Of a stretch of DNA of 64,000 bases, positions 36,021 through 45,123 are shown piece after piece. Position numbers and translations under genes: made by a program. The DNA lies in contig NZ_UEYQ01000015.1 of NCBI RefSeq assembly GCF_900492205.1, forward strand, positions 23,158 through 87,157. Reading direction: 5' to 3'. Below the pieces are notes generated by a model, which ran no database searches, had not been told where the DNA came from, and saw nothing but the letters and a program-made list of their open reading frames with translations. Position 1 is the first letter of the stretch. Every line of letters begins with the position of its first letter. The stretch is from Ciceribacter sp. T2.26MG-112.2. GTDB lineage: Bacteria; Pseudomonadota; Alphaproteobacteria; Rhizobiales; Rhizobiaceae.

Positions 36021-37040
36021 ATGAATATTTTGAAGAAAAGCTTCGGTCTGGTTCTCAGCCTGGGTCTTGCCCTCGGCAACGCTCCCGCCGCATTCGCGGA
36101 AACGACCCTGCTCAACGTGTCCTATGACCCCACGCGTGAGTTCTACAAGGAGTATAACGAGGCCTTCGCCAAGCACTGGAAGGCCGAGACCGGAGAGGAT
36201 GTCACTGTACAGCAGTCGCATGGCGGTTCGGGCAAGCAGGCCCGTGCCGTGATCGACGGGCTGGAGGCCGACGTGGTGACCCTGGCTCTTGAAGGCGATA
36301 TCGACGCCATTGCGAAGAATACCGGCAAGATTGCCAAGGACTGGCGCGGACGGCTGGAGAACAACTCCTCGCCGTACACCTCGACGATCGTCTTCCTGGT
36401 GCGCAAGGGCAATCCCAAGGGAATCCAGAACTGGGGCGACCTGGTGAAGGGCGATGTCCAGATCGTCACCCCCAATCCGAAAACCTCGGGTGGGGCGCGT
36501 TGGAACTATCTCGCGGCCTGGGCGTGGGCGCATGAGGAATTCAAGGGCGACCAGGGCAAGATCCTTGCCTATATCGCGGAACTCTACAAGCGCGCGCCCA
36601 TCCTCGACACCGGTGCCCGCGGCGCGCTGACCACCTTCGCCCAGCGTCAGATCGGCGATGTTTTGCTGGCCTGGGAAAACGAGGCCTATCTGGCCGGCGC
36701 CGAATTCGGTGCGGATTCCTTCGACATCGTCGTGCCGCCGCTTTCGATCCTGGCCGAACCGCCGGTCACCGTGGTGGATGGCAATGTCGATGCCAAGGGC
36801 ACGCGCAAGCAGGCCGAAGCCTATCTCGCCTATCTCTATTCGGAGGAGGGCCAGAACCTTGCGGCCAAGCATTTCTACCGACCGTCCAAGCGGGACCTGG
36901 TCAAGCCCGAACTGCTGAAGCAATTGCCCGACATCAAGCTGGTCACGATCGACGACCCGATCTTCGGCGGTTGGGCCAAGGCGCAGCCGGAACACTTCGG
37001 CGACGGCGGCATCTTCGATCAGATCTACAAGCCGAAGTGA
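36021..37040 (+). CDS. sbp: Sulfate-binding periplasmic protein
   Basis: This 339-residue protein is a classic Sbp/CysP sulfate-binding protein. It has a signal peptide ending at AFA (about residue 26), [19 protein letters not shown], the ligand loop [14 protein letters not shown], and [16 protein letters not shown]. It binds sulfate or thiosulfate in the periplasm for a CysTWA-type importer. No cysT, cysW or cysA gene is near, so it is an orphan component that must feed a transporter encoded elsewhere. A terminator follows. Confidence 0.9.
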   Translation: MNILKKSFGLVLSLGLALGNAPAAFAETTLLNVSYDPTREFYKEYNEAFAKHWKAETGEDVTVQQSHGGSGKQARAVIDGLEADVVTLALEGDIDAIAKNTGKIAKDWRGRLENNSSPYTSTIVFLVRKGNPKGIQNWGDLVKGDVQIVTPNPKTSGGARWNYLAAWAWAHEEFKGDQGKILAYIAELYKRAPILDTGARGALTTFAQRQIGDVLLAWENEAYLAGAEFGADSFDIVVPPLSILAEPPVTVVDGNVDAKGTRKQAEAYLAYLYSEEGQNLAAKHFYRPSKRDLVKPELLKQLPDIKLVTIDDPIFGGWAKAQPEHFGDGGIFDQIYKPK

Positions 37041-37066
37041 TCAGACAGACCTTGGACAATGAAGAC

Positions 37067-37090
37067 AACCCGCGGCAAACACCGCGGGTT
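37067..37090 (+). terminator. Rho-independent terminator after sbp
   Basis: AACCCGCGG and CCGCGGGTT pair perfectly around CAAACA and run into TTTCTG, 26 bases after the sbp stop. Confidence 0.9.
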
Positions 37091-37396
37091 TTTCTGTCCC
37101 GGCCAGCCGGGACCGGGCGTTGCGGCGGGAGCCTCGCGACGCAGACTGGTTGTACAGATGTCGCCCCTCTGCGGTTTGGCCGCGACGACCGCCGCGTTGT
37201 AATCCCCGTCGCAGCCGGAGTGCAGTCACTGAATTCGCCCCGCCGGACGGTCGATCCAAACGGCAACGCATGACGCGACGGATAATCTCCAAATCGCCCC
37301 ATCCGCTGGAATAAAATTCCTTACAAAAACTATAGAGATTATTACTTTGAGGCATTGTTTCAGGAGTGCCGCGATTGGCACACATCGGAGGTCGAC
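37091..37396 (+). promoter_or_regulatory. Upstream region of the ssu operon with CTATAGAG element
   Basis: I see no gene in this 306-base stretch. The right end is AT-rich and holds ACTATAGAGATTATTA (37329-37344), again with the TATAGA half-site, about 55 bases before the first ssuA gene. A promoter for the operon should lie here. Confidence 0.45.
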
Positions 37397-38359
37397 ATGA
37401 TTACCAGGAGACAGGGTCTCAAACTTGCCGCAGCCCTTGCCGTCGCTGCCTTGCCCCTCACGCGGACGGCATGGGCGCAAGCCAAGAAGATCCGGATCGG
37501 CTGGCAGAAGTTTGGCGTGCTGGCGCTTGCCAAGCAGCAGGGCGCGCTTGAGAAGCGCTTTGCCGACCGTGGCATCAGCATCGAGTGGTCAGAGTTCACC
37601 TCGGGTCCGCCGCTCCTCGAAGCGCTCGGTGCCGGCTCGCTCGATTTTGGCCCGACCGGCGACGTTCCGCCGCTCTTTGCCCAGGCCGCCCGCGGCGATC
37701 TCGTCTATGTCGGCACCTACAAGCCGCCGGCTGCCTTTCATGGCATCCTCGTTCACAAGGATTCGGCGATCAAGACGCTTGCCGATCTCAAGGGTGTCAA
37801 GCTTGCCTACAAGCGCGGATCGAGCGCCCACAACTTCGCCTTCAAGGCCTTGGCCAAGGTCGGTCTGACGCCGGATGACGTCGAGAATGTCGACCTGCCG
37901 CCGCCGGATGCGGCCGCCGCCTTCAAGAATGGCAGCATCGATGCCTGGTCGATCTGGGATCCTTATTTCGCCATCGCCGAGAGGGACCCGAACGCCCGCC
38001 TGCTGACCACCTCGGAGGGCATCGTCGAGGCCTGGGGCTACTTCCTCGGCAACGGCGCCTTCGCTTCGCAGAACCCCGAACTGATCACCGAGATCCTCGA
38101 TGAACTCGCCAAGGTCGGTGCTGCCGCCCAAGCGGACATCGGGGCAACCACTGCGGCACTGTCGGAAATTACCGGAGTTCCCGCCGACGTCACCCGGGTG
38201 ACGCTGACGCGCGCCGGCTCCGATCTCGGCAAGGTTGGCACGGTGTCTGACGAGGCCGTCGCCTACCAGCAGGCGCTGGCCGACGACTTCCACGCGCTCG
38301 GCGTCCTGCCGAAGAAGCTCACCATCTCGGACATCGTCTGGCGCCCCAAGGCCAGCTGA
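37397..38359 (+). CDS. ssuA: Aliphatic sulfonate-binding protein SsuA (copy 1)
   Basis: The 320-residue binding protein has a short signal with a double arginine (ITRRQGLKLAAALAVAAL) and SsuA features: IRIGWQKFGVLALAK, WSEFTSGPPLLEALGAGSLD, FGPTGDVPPLFAQA and FKNGSIDAWSIWDPYF. It captures alkanesulfonates in the periplasm. GGAGG 5 bases before the ATG at 37397 selects it over the longer open frame. It opens the ssu operon and is followed by a close relative. Confidence 0.9.
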   Translation: MITRRQGLKLAAALAVAALPLTRTAWAQAKKIRIGWQKFGVLALAKQQGALEKRFADRGISIEWSEFTSGPPLLEALGAGSLDFGPTGDVPPLFAQAARGDLVYVGTYKPPAAFHGILVHKDSAIKTLADLKGVKLAYKRGSSAHNFAFKALAKVGLTPDDVENVDLPPPDAAAAFKNGSIDAWSIWDPYFAIAERDPNARLLTTSEGIVEAWGYFLGNGAFASQNPELITEILDELAKVGAAAQADIGATTAALSEITGVPADVTRVTLTRAGSDLGKVGTVSDEAVAYQQALADDFHALGVLPKKLTISDIVWRPKAS

Positions 38360-38385
38360 TCCCACCAACCCATCGGAGAGATACC

Positions 38386-39351
38386 ATGATCACGCGCAGG
38401 CAAAGTTTGGCACTGATCGGAGCGGCAGCGACCTCGCTTTCCATGCCCGTCCTCCGGCCCGCCCGGGCGGCGACGACCGTGTTTCGTATCGGCTGGCAGA
38501 AGAATGGCGTGCTCGCGCTGGCGAAGCGCACGGGCGCCATCGAAAAGAGACTGGCGCCGCGGGGTATCAGCGTCACCTGGTCGGAATTCACCTCTGGTCC
38601 ACCGCTTCTGGAAGCGCTCGGCGCCGGGTCGCTCGATTTCGGCCCGACCGGCGATGTTCCGCCACTCTTCGCCCAGGCCGCCGGCGGCAATCTGCTCTAT
38701 GTCGGCACCTATCGCGGTCCCTCTACCGGGTCAGCCATCCTCGTCCACAAGGACTCGTCGATCGCCTCGCTTGAGGACCTGAAAGGCAAGAAGGTCGCGT
38801 TCAAGCGCGGTTCGAGCGCCCATAATTTCACCGTCAAGGCGCTTCGCAAGGCGGGTCTCGAAGTTGGCGACGTCGAGGCGATCGACCTTCCTCCGCCGGA
38901 TGCGGCCGCGGCCTTCAAGACCGGCAGCATCGACGCCTGGGCGATCTGGGATCCCTACTACGCGATCGCCGAAACCGATCCGCAGACGCGCGTGCTGACG
39001 ACCGCGGAGGGCATCGTCGATAGCTGGAGCTTCTACTTCGGCAATGGCGACTTCACGGCGGCCAATCCGGATGTGCTGTCGGAGGTGATCGATGAACTGG
39101 CAAAGACCGGCGCCTGGGCGCAATCGCACATCGAAGAGACGATCTCCGCGCTTTCGGAAATCACCGGCGTGCCGATCGAGGTGACCCGCACCGTGCTGAC
39201 CCGCAAGGGCGCCGACCTTGGCAAGGTCCATCCGCTGACCGAGGAGGCGATTTCCTATCAGCAGGCGCTGGCCGATGAGTTCCATGGCCTCGGCATCCTG
39301 CCGAAGAAGCTCACCATTTCCGATATCGTCTGGCGGCCGAAGGCCAGCTGA
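38386..39351 (+). CDS. ssuA: Aliphatic sulfonate-binding protein SsuA (copy 2)
   Basis: The 321-residue product is strikingly similar to the gene before it, with the same WSEFTSGPPLLEALGAGSLD and the same end (LPKKLTISDIVWRPKAS). The two differ in the ligand-side loops (YKPPAAFHGIL against YRGPSTGSAIL). This is a tandem duplication that may widen the range of sulfonates accepted by one permease. It has an ITRRQSLALIG signal and GGAGAG before the ATG. Confidence 0.9.
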   Translation: MITRRQSLALIGAAATSLSMPVLRPARAATTVFRIGWQKNGVLALAKRTGAIEKRLAPRGISVTWSEFTSGPPLLEALGAGSLDFGPTGDVPPLFAQAAGGNLLYVGTYRGPSTGSAILVHKDSSIASLEDLKGKKVAFKRGSSAHNFTVKALRKAGLEVGDVEAIDLPPPDAAAAFKTGSIDAWAIWDPYYAIAETDPQTRVLTTAEGIVDSWSFYFGNGDFTAANPDVLSEVIDELAKTGAWAQSHIEETISALSEITGVPIEVTRTVLTRKGADLGKVHPLTEEAISYQQALADEFHGLGILPKKLTISDIVWRPKAS

Positions 39352-39376
39352 CTCCCATTGTTGAAAGGACCTTGAC

Positions 39377-40546
39377 ATGACCAAGACCGAAAAGCCGCTC
39401 GATTTCCTCTGGTTCATCCCGACCTCGGGTGACGGATCCTATCTCGGCTCCGACGACCGCAGCCGGCCCGCCGATCCGGGCTATTTCCGCGAGATTGCCA
39501 CCGCCGCCGATCGCCTCGGCTATACCGGTGTGCTGATCCCGACCGGTGTGGCCTGCGAGGAGTCCTTCGTGCTGGCAGGCCATCTTGCGGCCGTCACGGA
39601 GAAGCTGAAATTCCTCGTCGCCATCCGTCCGGGCACGGCTTCACCGGCTTACTATGCGCGCCTGGCCTCGACGCTCGACCGCGTTTCCAATGGACGTCTG
39701 CTGCTGAACATCGTCGTCGGCGGCAGCGCCCAGGAACTGGCGGGTGACGGCATTTTCCTGCCGCATGACGAACGCTACGCCCATGCCGAAGAATTCTTCC
39801 AGGTTTTCAATCAACTGATCGAAACCGGCAAAGCCAATCTCGACGGCAAGTACATCAAGGCGCTGAATGCCCAGCTCGGCATCCCGCCGGTCCAGGAACC
39901 GCGCCCGCCGCTTTACTTCGGCGGCTCGTCGGACGCGGCGATCGAGTTTGCCGGTGGTCGCGTCGACAAGTACCTGACCTGGGGCGAACCGCCGGCGCAG
40001 GTGGCGGAAAAGATCGCCTCCGTCCGCAAGGCGGCCGCATCCAGGGGCAAGGACGTGAGTTTCGGCATCCGTCTGCACTTCATCGTTCGCGAAACGGACG
40101 AGGAGGCCTGGGCCGCTGCCGACCGGCTGATCTCCAAGCTCTCAGACGAGGCGATCGAAGCGGCGCAGGAGGTGTTTGCCAAGAGCTCCGATTCCGTCGG
40201 CCAGGCACGCATGGTGGCGCTTCACAATGGCCGGCGCGACAAGCTGGAAGTTTCGCCGAACCTCTGGGCCGGCATTGGTCTGGTTCGTTCGGGCGCCGGC
40301 ACCGCGCTGGTCGGCTCGCCGAAGACGGTCGCCGCCCGCCTGCGCGAATACCAGGCGCTCGGCATCGATACGATCGTCGCTTCCGGCTACCCGCATCTGG
40401 AGGAGGCCTACACCGTCTCCGAGCTGCTCTTCCCGGAAATCGGCCTTGGCGGCCCACGCAACCAGATCCGCTCGTCCTTCGGCGAGCGCCAAGTCTTCGG
40501 CGGCGGCGGCCACGGCGGCAACGTCAAGCTCGTGTCCGGTTCCTGA
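39377..40546 (+). CDS. ssuD: FMNH2-dependent alkanesulfonate monooxygenase SsuD
   Basis: The 389-residue enzyme has the SsuD pattern: [31 protein letters not shown] with the conserved cysteine, [20 protein letters not shown] and [19 protein letters not shown]. It cleaves the C-S bond of alkanesulfonates with FMNH2 and oxygen, giving sulfite and an aldehyde. The operon has no ssuE reductase; the flavin reductase gene at 43993 is the best local candidate. Confidence 0.92.
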   Translation: MTKTEKPLDFLWFIPTSGDGSYLGSDDRSRPADPGYFREIATAADRLGYTGVLIPTGVACEESFVLAGHLAAVTEKLKFLVAIRPGTASPAYYARLASTLDRVSNGRLLLNIVVGGSAQELAGDGIFLPHDERYAHAEEFFQVFNQLIETGKANLDGKYIKALNAQLGIPPVQEPRPPLYFGGSSDAAIEFAGGRVDKYLTWGEPPAQVAEKIASVRKAAASRGKDVSFGIRLHFIVRETDEEAWAAADRLISKLSDEAIEAAQEVFAKSSDSVGQARMVALHNGRRDKLEVSPNLWAGIGLVRSGAGTALVGSPKTVAARLREYQALGIDTIVASGYPHLEEAYTVSELLFPEIGLGGPRNQIRSSFGERQVFGGGGHGGNVKLVSGS

Positions 40547-40576
40547 GCCGCCGAAATCGGCACTTCGATTGCCCCT

Positions 40577-40602
40577 CAGCCGTCCGGTAAGCCGGACGGC
40601 TG
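40577..40602 (+). other. Intercistronic hairpin between ssuD and ssuC
   Basis: CAGCCGTCCGG and CCGGACGGCTG pair perfectly over 11 bases around TAAG, without a T-run. It lies in the 79-base gap between ssuD and ssuC, so it may separate highly expressed binding-protein and enzyme genes from the membrane genes by stabilising the upstream mRNA. Confidence 0.65.
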
Positions 40603-40625
40603 TACCTCTGACCAGGAGACAGGAC

Positions 40626-41462
40626 ATGACGGCATACGAGATCGTAACCGATGCGGAGGCGCGACGCGCCCGCCTCACAATACCCGCCATCAGCTTGCCC
40701 AATATCCGGCTCGCAGGGCTGCTGCCCTACTTGCTGCCGGCCGTCGTACTTGTGGTGTGGCAGTTCCTGTCCTCGGCCGGGTGGATCTCGTCGCGGATCA
40801 TGCCGGCCCCGACCGATGTGGGCCTTGCCTTCGTCGACCAGTTGAGCTCGGGTGCCCTGCTGCATGACATCGCCGTCAGTGGCGCCCGGGCCCTGGCCGG
40901 ACTTGTCGTTGGCGGGTCGATCGGTCTGGCGCTTGGGATCGCCAACGGGGTTTCGAAGCTGTCGGAACAGCTGACCGACACAACCCTGCAGATGCTGCGC
41001 ACCATCCCGCATCTGGCGATGATCCCGCTCGTCATCCTGTGGTTCGGCATCGGCGAGGAATCCAAACTGTTCCTCACCTCGCTCGGCGTGCTCTTTCCCG
41101 TCTACCTCAACACGTTCCACGGCGTGCGAAACGTCGATCGCGACCTCCTAGAGATGGGCCGGATCTATGGCATGAGCAGTCTCACCCTTTTCCGCAAGGT
41201 GATCCTGCCCGGTGCGCTGCCGTCCATCTTCGTCGGCCTGCGCTACGCGCTCGGCATCATGTGGTTGACGCTCATCGTCTCGGAATCGATCGCCGCCTCG
41301 TCGGGCATCGGCCACATGGCGAACGAGGCGCGTGAATTCATGATGACGGATGTCGTCGTGTTGTCGCTGCTGGTCTACGCGGTCCTCGGCAAGCTGGCCG
41401 ACATGATTGCCCGTGCGCTGGAGCGTTACAGTCTTTCCTGGAACCCTGTCTATCAGAAGTGA
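40626..41462 (+). CDS. ssuC: Aliphatic sulfonate ABC transporter permease SsuC
   Basis: The 278-residue permease has a ~30-residue polar start, six hydrophobic helices and the SsuC core [20 protein letters not shown]. The EAA loop is [20 protein letters not shown], followed by [20 protein letters not shown]. The ATG at 40626 follows AGGAGACAGGAC; the much longer open frame upstream is a shadow of ssuD. It forms the channel for sulfonates with SsuB. Confidence 0.9.
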   Translation: MTAYEIVTDAEARRARLTIPAISLPNIRLAGLLPYLLPAVVLVVWQFLSSAGWISSRIMPAPTDVGLAFVDQLSSGALLHDIAVSGARALAGLVVGGSIGLALGIANGVSKLSEQLTDTTLQMLRTIPHLAMIPLVILWFGIGEESKLFLTSLGVLFPVYLNTFHGVRNVDRDLLEMGRIYGMSSLTLFRKVILPGALPSIFVGLRYALGIMWLTLIVSESIAASSGIGHMANEAREFMMTDVVVLSLLVYAVLGKLADMIARALERYSLSWNPVYQK

Positions 41463-41472
41463 GGATCGGACG

Positions 41473-42300
41473 ATGATGCGACATGCCTTCTATGCGCCGG
41501 CAGAGCGGCCAGACAATGCTGTGGCCTATGCCGATCACGGCGTCACGCGCCCTGCGGTCAATGCGGCCGGTCCGGTATCGATCCGGCTTCGCGATGTGGA
41601 GAAGTCGTTCGGTGACAACACGGTTCTGCGCGGCATCGATCTCGATGTACCCGCCGGCCAGTTCATCGCGATCGTCGGCAAGAGTGGTTGCGGCAAGAGC
41701 ACGCTGCTGCGCCTGCTGGTCGGTCTGGACAAACAGAGCGGCGGTTCGATCACTTTCTCCGACGTGTCCGGTGACGAGGCCGTGCCCAATGCGCGTATCG
41801 TTTTCCAGGAGCCGCGGCTGCTCCCCTGGGCAGGCGTGCTCGACAATGTCGTTGTCGGCCTCGGTGAGGGCATCGACAGGGAAACGGCCCGCCGGGAAGC
41901 GCTTGCCGCGCTCGAAGAAGTGCAGCTTTCGGAAAAGGTCGGACAATGGCCGTCGCGCCTGTCCGGTGGGCAGCGACAGCGCGTGGCGCTAGCCCGATCG
42001 CTGGTCAGCAAGCCCGGCCTGCTCGTTCTCGACGAGCCGCTCGGTGCTCTTGACGCGCTGACCCGCATCACCATGCAGCAGCTCGTTGCCCGTGTCCGGC
42101 GTGAACTGGGTTTCACAGCTGTCCTCGTCACCCACGACGTCAGTGAAGCGGTCAATCTCGCCGATCGCGTGATCGTGCTCGACGAGGGGCGCATTGCGCT
42201 AGATATCGAGGTTGACGCCGCGCATCCGCGGCGCCACGGCGATCCAGAGCTTGCCGCGCTTGAGCGGCAGTTGCTTGAGGCGATCCTCGGCAAAGCCTGA
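41473..42300 (+). CDS. ssuB: Aliphatic sulfonate ABC transporter ATPase SsuB
   Basis: The 275-residue ATPase has Walker [11 protein letters not shown]-loop [17 protein letters not shown], signature [15 protein letters not shown] and Walker [21 protein letters not shown]. An N-terminal addition of ~35 residues precedes the ATPase domain. GAGG 8 bases before the ATG at 41473 gives the start. It closes the ssu operon and is followed by a hairpin shared with a converging gene. Confidence 0.9.
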   Translation: MMRHAFYAPAERPDNAVAYADHGVTRPAVNAAGPVSIRLRDVEKSFGDNTVLRGIDLDVPAGQFIAIVGKSGCGKSTLLRLLVGLDKQSGGSITFSDVSGDEAVPNARIVFQEPRLLPWAGVLDNVVVGLGEGIDRETARREALAALEEVQLSEKVGQWPSRLSGGQRQRVALARSLVSKPGLLVLDEPLGALDALTRITMQQLVARVRRELGFTAVLVTHDVSEAVNLADRVIVLDEGRIALDIEVDAAHPRRHGDPELAALERQLLEAILGKA

Positions 42301-42321
42301 GGGGCGATGACTTGTTCGCCA

Positions 42322-42350
42322 GAAGGCTTCCGACCGTGTCGGAGGCCTTC
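42322..42350. terminator. Hairpin between converging ssuB and COG4529 copy 2
   Basis: GAAGGCTTCCGAC and GTCGGAGGCCTTC pair over 13 bases with one G-T wobble and a 3-base loop. It starts 22 bases after ssuB and is 8 bases from the end of the converging gene, so it probably ends both transcripts. Confidence 0.7.
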
Positions 42351-42357
42351 GTCTGGC

Positions 42358-43818
42358 TTAGGAGTGGTGCATCATCGGTCGACGGCCCTTGACGCCTTCG
42401 ATGATCTGCCTGGCGATCTGTTCGCATTGGACCGCGATTTCAGGAACACCGGTGAGTTCGCCGAAAGTGCCCCGGGCTAGCGGCCCCGCGATGAAGAGGC
42501 CCTCCGTCGCATGGCCATCGACGCCGATGGCGCGGCTCTCACGGTCGCAGGCGAGGCCCAGGCCATGGCCGTCCGTCTTGACGAAGTTCTGGCGGTTGAG
42601 TTCGGCGAGATAGGGCTGCGAGCCGATGGCGGCGGTATGATCCGGTCCGGTTGCCATCACCACCCATTGGAAGGACTGCCGCTCGACCACGCCGTCCGGC
42701 TTGACGATCAGGTCGATGGAAATCGCATGAGGCGCGCGTTCGACCCGACAGACCCGTCCGGCCCGCGTCAGTAGCCGGCCGTCCCGGATATCCGGGCGAA
42801 TGAGGTCTGCGACCTGCGGCGGCATACGGTAGCGGTGGGTCTCGAAGCGACGGCGCAGATGGCGCAGGAGCCGCGCCTGCTCCTGGTGCGGCAGCGTCTG
42901 CCAGATCGTCTGCCCCTGCTGGCGAAGCGCGTCGAACACGCTCTGCCAGGGAAGGCCGGAGCGCTGGGCGTCGGCAATCGCGACACGCACGCGTCGCAGA
43001 AGGTTCCGGACGCTCGTTGCTGGAGGCACGACGAAGTTTCCGGTCGGGGCAAGCGTCCCACCGACCTGAGGCTGCGGCAGCAAGCCGGAGCGGGAGAAAG
43101 CGACAATCGCGCCGTCATGACCACGGTTTCGCAAGGATGCGATGACGTCGAAGGCCGTCAGGCCTGCTCCCAAAATGAAGACTCTCTCACCCGGGCGAAT
43201 GTAAGCCAGAGCATCGGTTCGCGACGGATCGGTGATGAACCGCGGGTGGCCATTGAGCGCCAGGGCGATCATGCCGGGCGCCTTGGGCTTTGGATGGCTT
43301 GTGGCGATCACGACGATGTCGGCGACGATCTCGGTGCCACGACTGCCGGTCACGCACCATCGGGAGCCCGACCGTGCAATCCTCTCGACCCGTTCGCGAA
43401 CATGCCGCACGATGCCGCGGTCGATGAACGGCTGCATGCGCTCGGCCATGAAGCGGGCGAAGGCCGATCTGCGAGCATAGATGCCGCCGCTGCCGACCCG
43501 TGCATCGGGGTCGGCCTCGTTCGCTCCGCTTGTTTCGAGCCAGCGGGCAAAGGCATCGGGCTCTCCGGGAATGGCGCGCATCCGCGATGCCTCGACGTTG
43601 AGCCTGAGGGCAGGATCGGCCGTATCATAGGCAAGCCCTGCGCCCAGGCTGGCGCGTGGCTCGAAGACGGCGATCTGGTGGTCGTCCCATTTCGCCCCGA
43701 TCGCCAGCTGGCGGGCGAGCGAGGCGCCGGCAAAACCGCCGCCGATGATGGCGACCCGGCACGATCCGTCGTGGGCTGAGAGCATGGGTTTTTCCGAGGG
43801 TAGGGTCATTCGCAACAT
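42358..43818 (-). CDS. COG4529-type FAD/NAD(P)-binding protein (copy 2)
   Basis: This 486-residue flavoprotein is a paralog of the one at 17743. It has VAIIGGGFAGASLARQLA, the ASRMRAIPGEPDAFARW segment, FILGAGLTAFDVIASL as second nucleotide motif, and ends GPLARGTFGELTGVPEIAVQ. GGGAGAACGCC before the ATG at 43818 supports the start. It diverges from the flavin reductase gene across an AT-rich palindrome. The catalytic role is not known; the repeated link to sulfonate genes is the main clue. Confidence 0.8.
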   Translation of the reverse strand: MLRMTLPSEKPMLSAHDGSCRVAIIGGGFAGASLARQLAIGAKWDDHQIAVFEPRASLGAGLAYDTADPALRLNVEASRMRAIPGEPDAFARWLETSGANEADPDARVGSGGIYARRSAFARFMAERMQPFIDRGIVRHVRERVERIARSGSRWCVTGSRGTEIVADIVVIATSHPKPKAPGMIALALNGHPRFITDPSRTDALAYIRPGERVFILGAGLTAFDVIASLRNRGHDGAIVAFSRSGLLPQPQVGGTLAPTGNFVVPPATSVRNLLRRVRVAIADAQRSGLPWQSVFDALRQQGQTIWQTLPHQEQARLLRHLRRRFETHRYRMPPQVADLIRPDIRDGRLLTRAGRVCRVERAPHAISIDLIVKPDGVVERQSFQWVVMATGPDHTAAIGSQPYLAELNRQNFVKTDGHGLGLACDRESRAIGVDGHATEGLFIAGPLARGTFGELTGVPEIAVQCEQIARQIIEGVKGRRPMMHHS

Positions 43819-43889
43819 GGCGTTCTCCCTTCAGTTGAAGCCGTCGGCTTCGAAAGCGTCCCGATCTAAGGCGACTTGCAGACATATTT

Positions 43890-43906
43890 TCTATAAAATA
43901 TATAGA
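43890..43906. promoter_or_regulatory. Perfect palindrome TCTATA-AAATA-TATAGA in a divergent promoter
   Basis: TCTATA and TATAGA flank a 5-base spacer midway between the divergent COG4529 gene (start 43818) and flavin reductase gene (start 43993). This is the cleanest form of the element seen before the sulfur genes and could serve both directions. Confidence 0.55.
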
Positions 43907-43992
43907 TTATAAAATCGAATGTCTACGGGGAGTAAGTCTGGCCTGCTAGAAAGGTTCCCGATCACGGATTGCCACCCTTCACGGAGTTCCCG

Positions 43993-44541
43993 ATGAACAG
44001 TTCATTTATCAGTCTGGACCAAGTCAAACACGAGCCCCTCTTTCCCTTTATTAAGCCTTCCGTCGACGCGGATGGCCTGAAGGCCGCCTTGCGCAACTTG
44101 GGTGGCGGGGTCAGCATCATCACGGCTGGCCAGGGGGAGGCTCGCACCGGTGCGACAGTCACCTCGGCCACCGCACTCTCGGTTGAGCCTCCGCGAATGC
44201 TGGTCTCGCTCAATCGCACCTCCTCCACCTGGCCGGTGGTCGAGCGCTACGGGCATTTTTGCGTCAATGTCGTCGGCCCGCTGCATGAGGGGCTCGCCAA
44301 CCAGTTTGCCGGCAGGGGCGGATTGAAGGGACCGGATCGCTATCGAGGGGCCTCCTGGACCACGCTTGCATCCGGGGCGCCGGTTCTCGAGGATGCGGCC
44401 TCCGCCATCGACTGCGAGGTTGAGGAGGTGCTGGAACGCCACAGCCATGCGATCGTCATCGGTCGGGTCGTGGGCATCCGTGTCCTCGGCGGCGGTTCGC
44501 TGGTCTACGGCAATGGGCGCTATGCATCGCTCGACGGCTGA
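43993..44541 (+). CDS. NAD(P)H:flavin reductase (HpaC/DszD-like)
   Basis: The 182-residue protein has the flavin-reductase-like split-barrel pattern: GLKAALRNLGGGVSIITAG, TGATVTSATALSVEPPRML, NRTSSTWPVV and GHFCVNVVG. It should supply FMNH2 or FADH2 to two-component monooxygenases. GGAG 6 bases before the ATG at 43993 gives the start. The region encodes at least four such monooxygenases (7403, 30659, the SfnB-like pair and SsuD) but only this reductase, so it is likely shared. Confidence 0.87.
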   Translation: MNSSFISLDQVKHEPLFPFIKPSVDADGLKAALRNLGGGVSIITAGQGEARTGATVTSATALSVEPPRMLVSLNRTSSTWPVVERYGHFCVNVVGPLHEGLANQFAGRGGLKGPDRYRGASWTTLASGAPVLEDAASAIDCEVEEVLERHSHAIVIGRVVGIRVLGGGSLVYGNGRYASLDG

Positions 44542-44718
44542 TCGAGCGTCTGCGGCAGGCTCTCCCGCTTTTGCTCAGGCTTACGCGGTCTGGAGAATGG
44601 TGTGCCAAGCACGTCAGGCAGAATAGAATAGTGTTTTTATCGAAAATATTGACGATCGCCGAAAATACGGCGACACTGCGACATCAGCTCATGATGGGCG
44701 TAGCAGGAGGGATGAGGC

Positions 44719-44910
44719 ATGCCGATGGGTATAGACAGCTTTTCCTTCGATCTGTTCGGCATAACGCGCCGGGCAAAATCGACAGGCCGCGAGGCGGTCG
44801 GTGGACGTCCGAGGGCTCTGGCCGAGGACCAGAATGTCAAGGACGACCAGCATACGGAACGCGCCCGAGACCAGGAAATTTTTTTCTGGGGCATGTTTTC
44901 GGTACTCTAG
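44719..44910 (+). CDS. Small protein of unknown function, copy B of a two-gene module
   Basis: The 63-residue product (MPMGIDSFSFDLFG at the start, DQEIFFWGMFSVL at the end, charged middle) is the paralog of the protein at 14237. AGGAGGG 7 bases before the ATG shows a strong ribosome site. The 177 bases to its left hold an AT-rich stretch (44621-44652) and a small hairpin TCGCCG-AAAATA-CGGCGA, suitable for its own promoter. It is followed after 13 bases by a tiny membrane protein, exactly as in copy A. Confidence 0.7.
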   Translation: MPMGIDSFSFDLFGITRRAKSTGREAVGGRPRALAEDQNVKDDQHTERARDQEIFFWGMFSVL

Positions 44911-44923
44911 TCAGGAGGCAATC

Positions 44924-45055
44924 ATGGCTCATGTTCTCGACAGTCTGACCGGCCAGGGTCCCAGAAGCGCAGGCGGCGCTCTTGCCGAGCGCCTGGCGCC
45001 GCTCGCGGCGATCTCGGCCGTTGTGTTTCTTGTGGCCGTTATCATCCTGCTCTGA
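44924..45055 (+). CDS. Small single-helix membrane protein, partner B of the module
   Basis: The 43-residue product has a polar N-terminus (MAHVLDSLTGQGPRSAGG) and a single hydrophobic helix at the end (LAAISAVVFLVAVIILL). AGGAGG lies 6 bases before the ATG. Its sequence shares little with partner A (14451) beyond plan and size, but position and form are the same. It is followed by a degenerate acyl-CoA dehydrogenase-like gene. Confidence 0.65.
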   Translation: MAHVLDSLTGQGPRSAGGALAERLAPLAAISAVVFLVAVIILL

Positions 45056-45123
45056 TGGTGGCAACGGTCTCCGTCCTCCGAAGTCGCGGTGCGATCGGCC
45101 TGCAGAACCTGAAGGAGCGAACA

